64,000 bases of DNA from Phormidium tenue FACHB-886 (lineage in GTDB: Bacteria; Cyanobacteriota; Cyanobacteriia; Elainellales; Elainellaceae): NCBI RefSeq assembly GCF_014764505.1, contig NZ_JACXWX010000008.1, positions 1 through 64,000 on the forward strand. The letters are read 5' to 3'. Under the pieces are notes generated by a model. That model made no database searches and was not told where the DNA came from. It worked only from the letters and a program-made list of their open reading frames with translations. Positions 63,814 through 64,000 of this stretch are shown one piece after another. Within the stretch, counting starts at the first letter, position 1. Every line of letters starts with the position of its first letter. Made by a program: the position numbers and the translations under genes.

Positions 63814-64000
63814 CTATAGGACACCGATATTGGAAAGTCCTAGAATTGCACCTGTGCCAAGCAGATGACCAAAAGCAGTCGTGGCGATCAGTGCAGGTAA
63901 GCCAAGCCCAAGAAAAGCACCAGGAGCAGGTCCAGCATCTTTAATCTTGATGGTTGCTCTGCCCAAGGCGAATGCCAAAACGTTGGCAAGAATCATGACT
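63814..64000 (-). CDS. psaK: Photosystem I reaction centre subunit PsaK (partial)
   Basis: Only the C-terminal 61 residues are in the window; the frame is open past the right edge. PsaK is a two-helix membrane subunit at the edge of photosystem I. The visible part has the end of the first helix region (MILANVLAFALGRATIK), the loop GPAPGAFLGLGLPALIATTA and the second helix GHLLGTGAILGLSNIGVL, which match the family C-terminus. The gene is convergent with the oligopeptidase gene. Confidence 0.88.
   Translation of the reverse strand, partial: VMILANVLAFALGRATIKIKDAGPAPGAFLGLGLPALIATTAFGHLLGTGAILGLSNIGVL

Overview
This window is chromosomal DNA of a cyanobacterium. The clearest indicators are a psaK-type photosystem I subunit running off the right end, a CpcS/CpeS-type phycobiliprotein lyase, an ATP synthase operon with both b and b' subunits in the cyanobacterial order (I-a-c-b'-b-delta-alpha-gamma), a cyanobacterial-length gamma subunit, and many copies of the HIP1 octamer GCGATCGC. 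Gene content (large STAND/WD40 proteins, DICT-domain kinase, Npun_F0494-like protein) resembles filamentous Leptolyngbya-like lineages, but the genus cannot be fixed from the sequence. No rRNA, tRNA, CRISPR array, transposase or prophage gene was seen.

Left third (1-25.3 kb): mostly housekeeping and accessory genes on both strands. In order: an acetyltransferase, two lipoproteins sharing a signal peptide (one almost pure Gly/Thr/Ser repeat), ribD, a GAF-SpoIIE phosphatase, argH, a TldD-like protein, a repeat-rich coiled-coil protein, an M16 peptidase, a GT4 glycosyltransferase, a TPR protein, a DUF427 protein, an NB-ARC/TPR protein with an NfeD-like N-terminus, a DICT-GAF histidine kinase, a HEAT protein, a lone receiver protein, ridA coupled to a Nudix gene, a zinc metallopeptidase, a thioesterase and an epoxide-hydrolase-like enzyme.

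Middle (25.4-39.3 kb): a small inverted-repeat element, then a two-gene STAND module in which a 435-aa P-loop ATPase is followed immediately by a ~2000-aa nSTAND/TPR/coiled-coil/membrane/WD40 protein. The complete atp operon follows, with RNA hairpins around atpE and a strong terminator after the gamma gene.

Right part (39.3-64 kb): a type I secretion set on the minus strand (parvulin-like PPIase, ABC exporter with cyclic-nucleotide-binding and degenerate C39 domains, HlyD adaptor); a metallophosphoesterase; an exopolysaccharide locus (Wzc-like, Wza-like, and divergent GT2 plus hexapeptide acetyltransferase); a PPC-TPR protein; recJ; a CpcS-type lyase; a Nudix hydrolase; an Npun_F0494-like protein; cobQ; a short ferredoxin coupled to folK; another Nudix hydrolase; an SH3 protein; an oligopeptidase B-like protease; and partial psaK.

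The most unusual content is the set of STAND signalling proteins (15.6-18.3 kb and 25.6-33.0 kb), the secretion ABC protein with a ligand-sensing domain but a peptidase domain lacking catalytic residues, and several repeat structures: heptamer-type repeats that also occur inside a coding region, 51-, 75- and 78-bp tandem repeats, and two long perfect inverted repeats between convergent genes. Function assignments are from motifs read by eye, without database searches.
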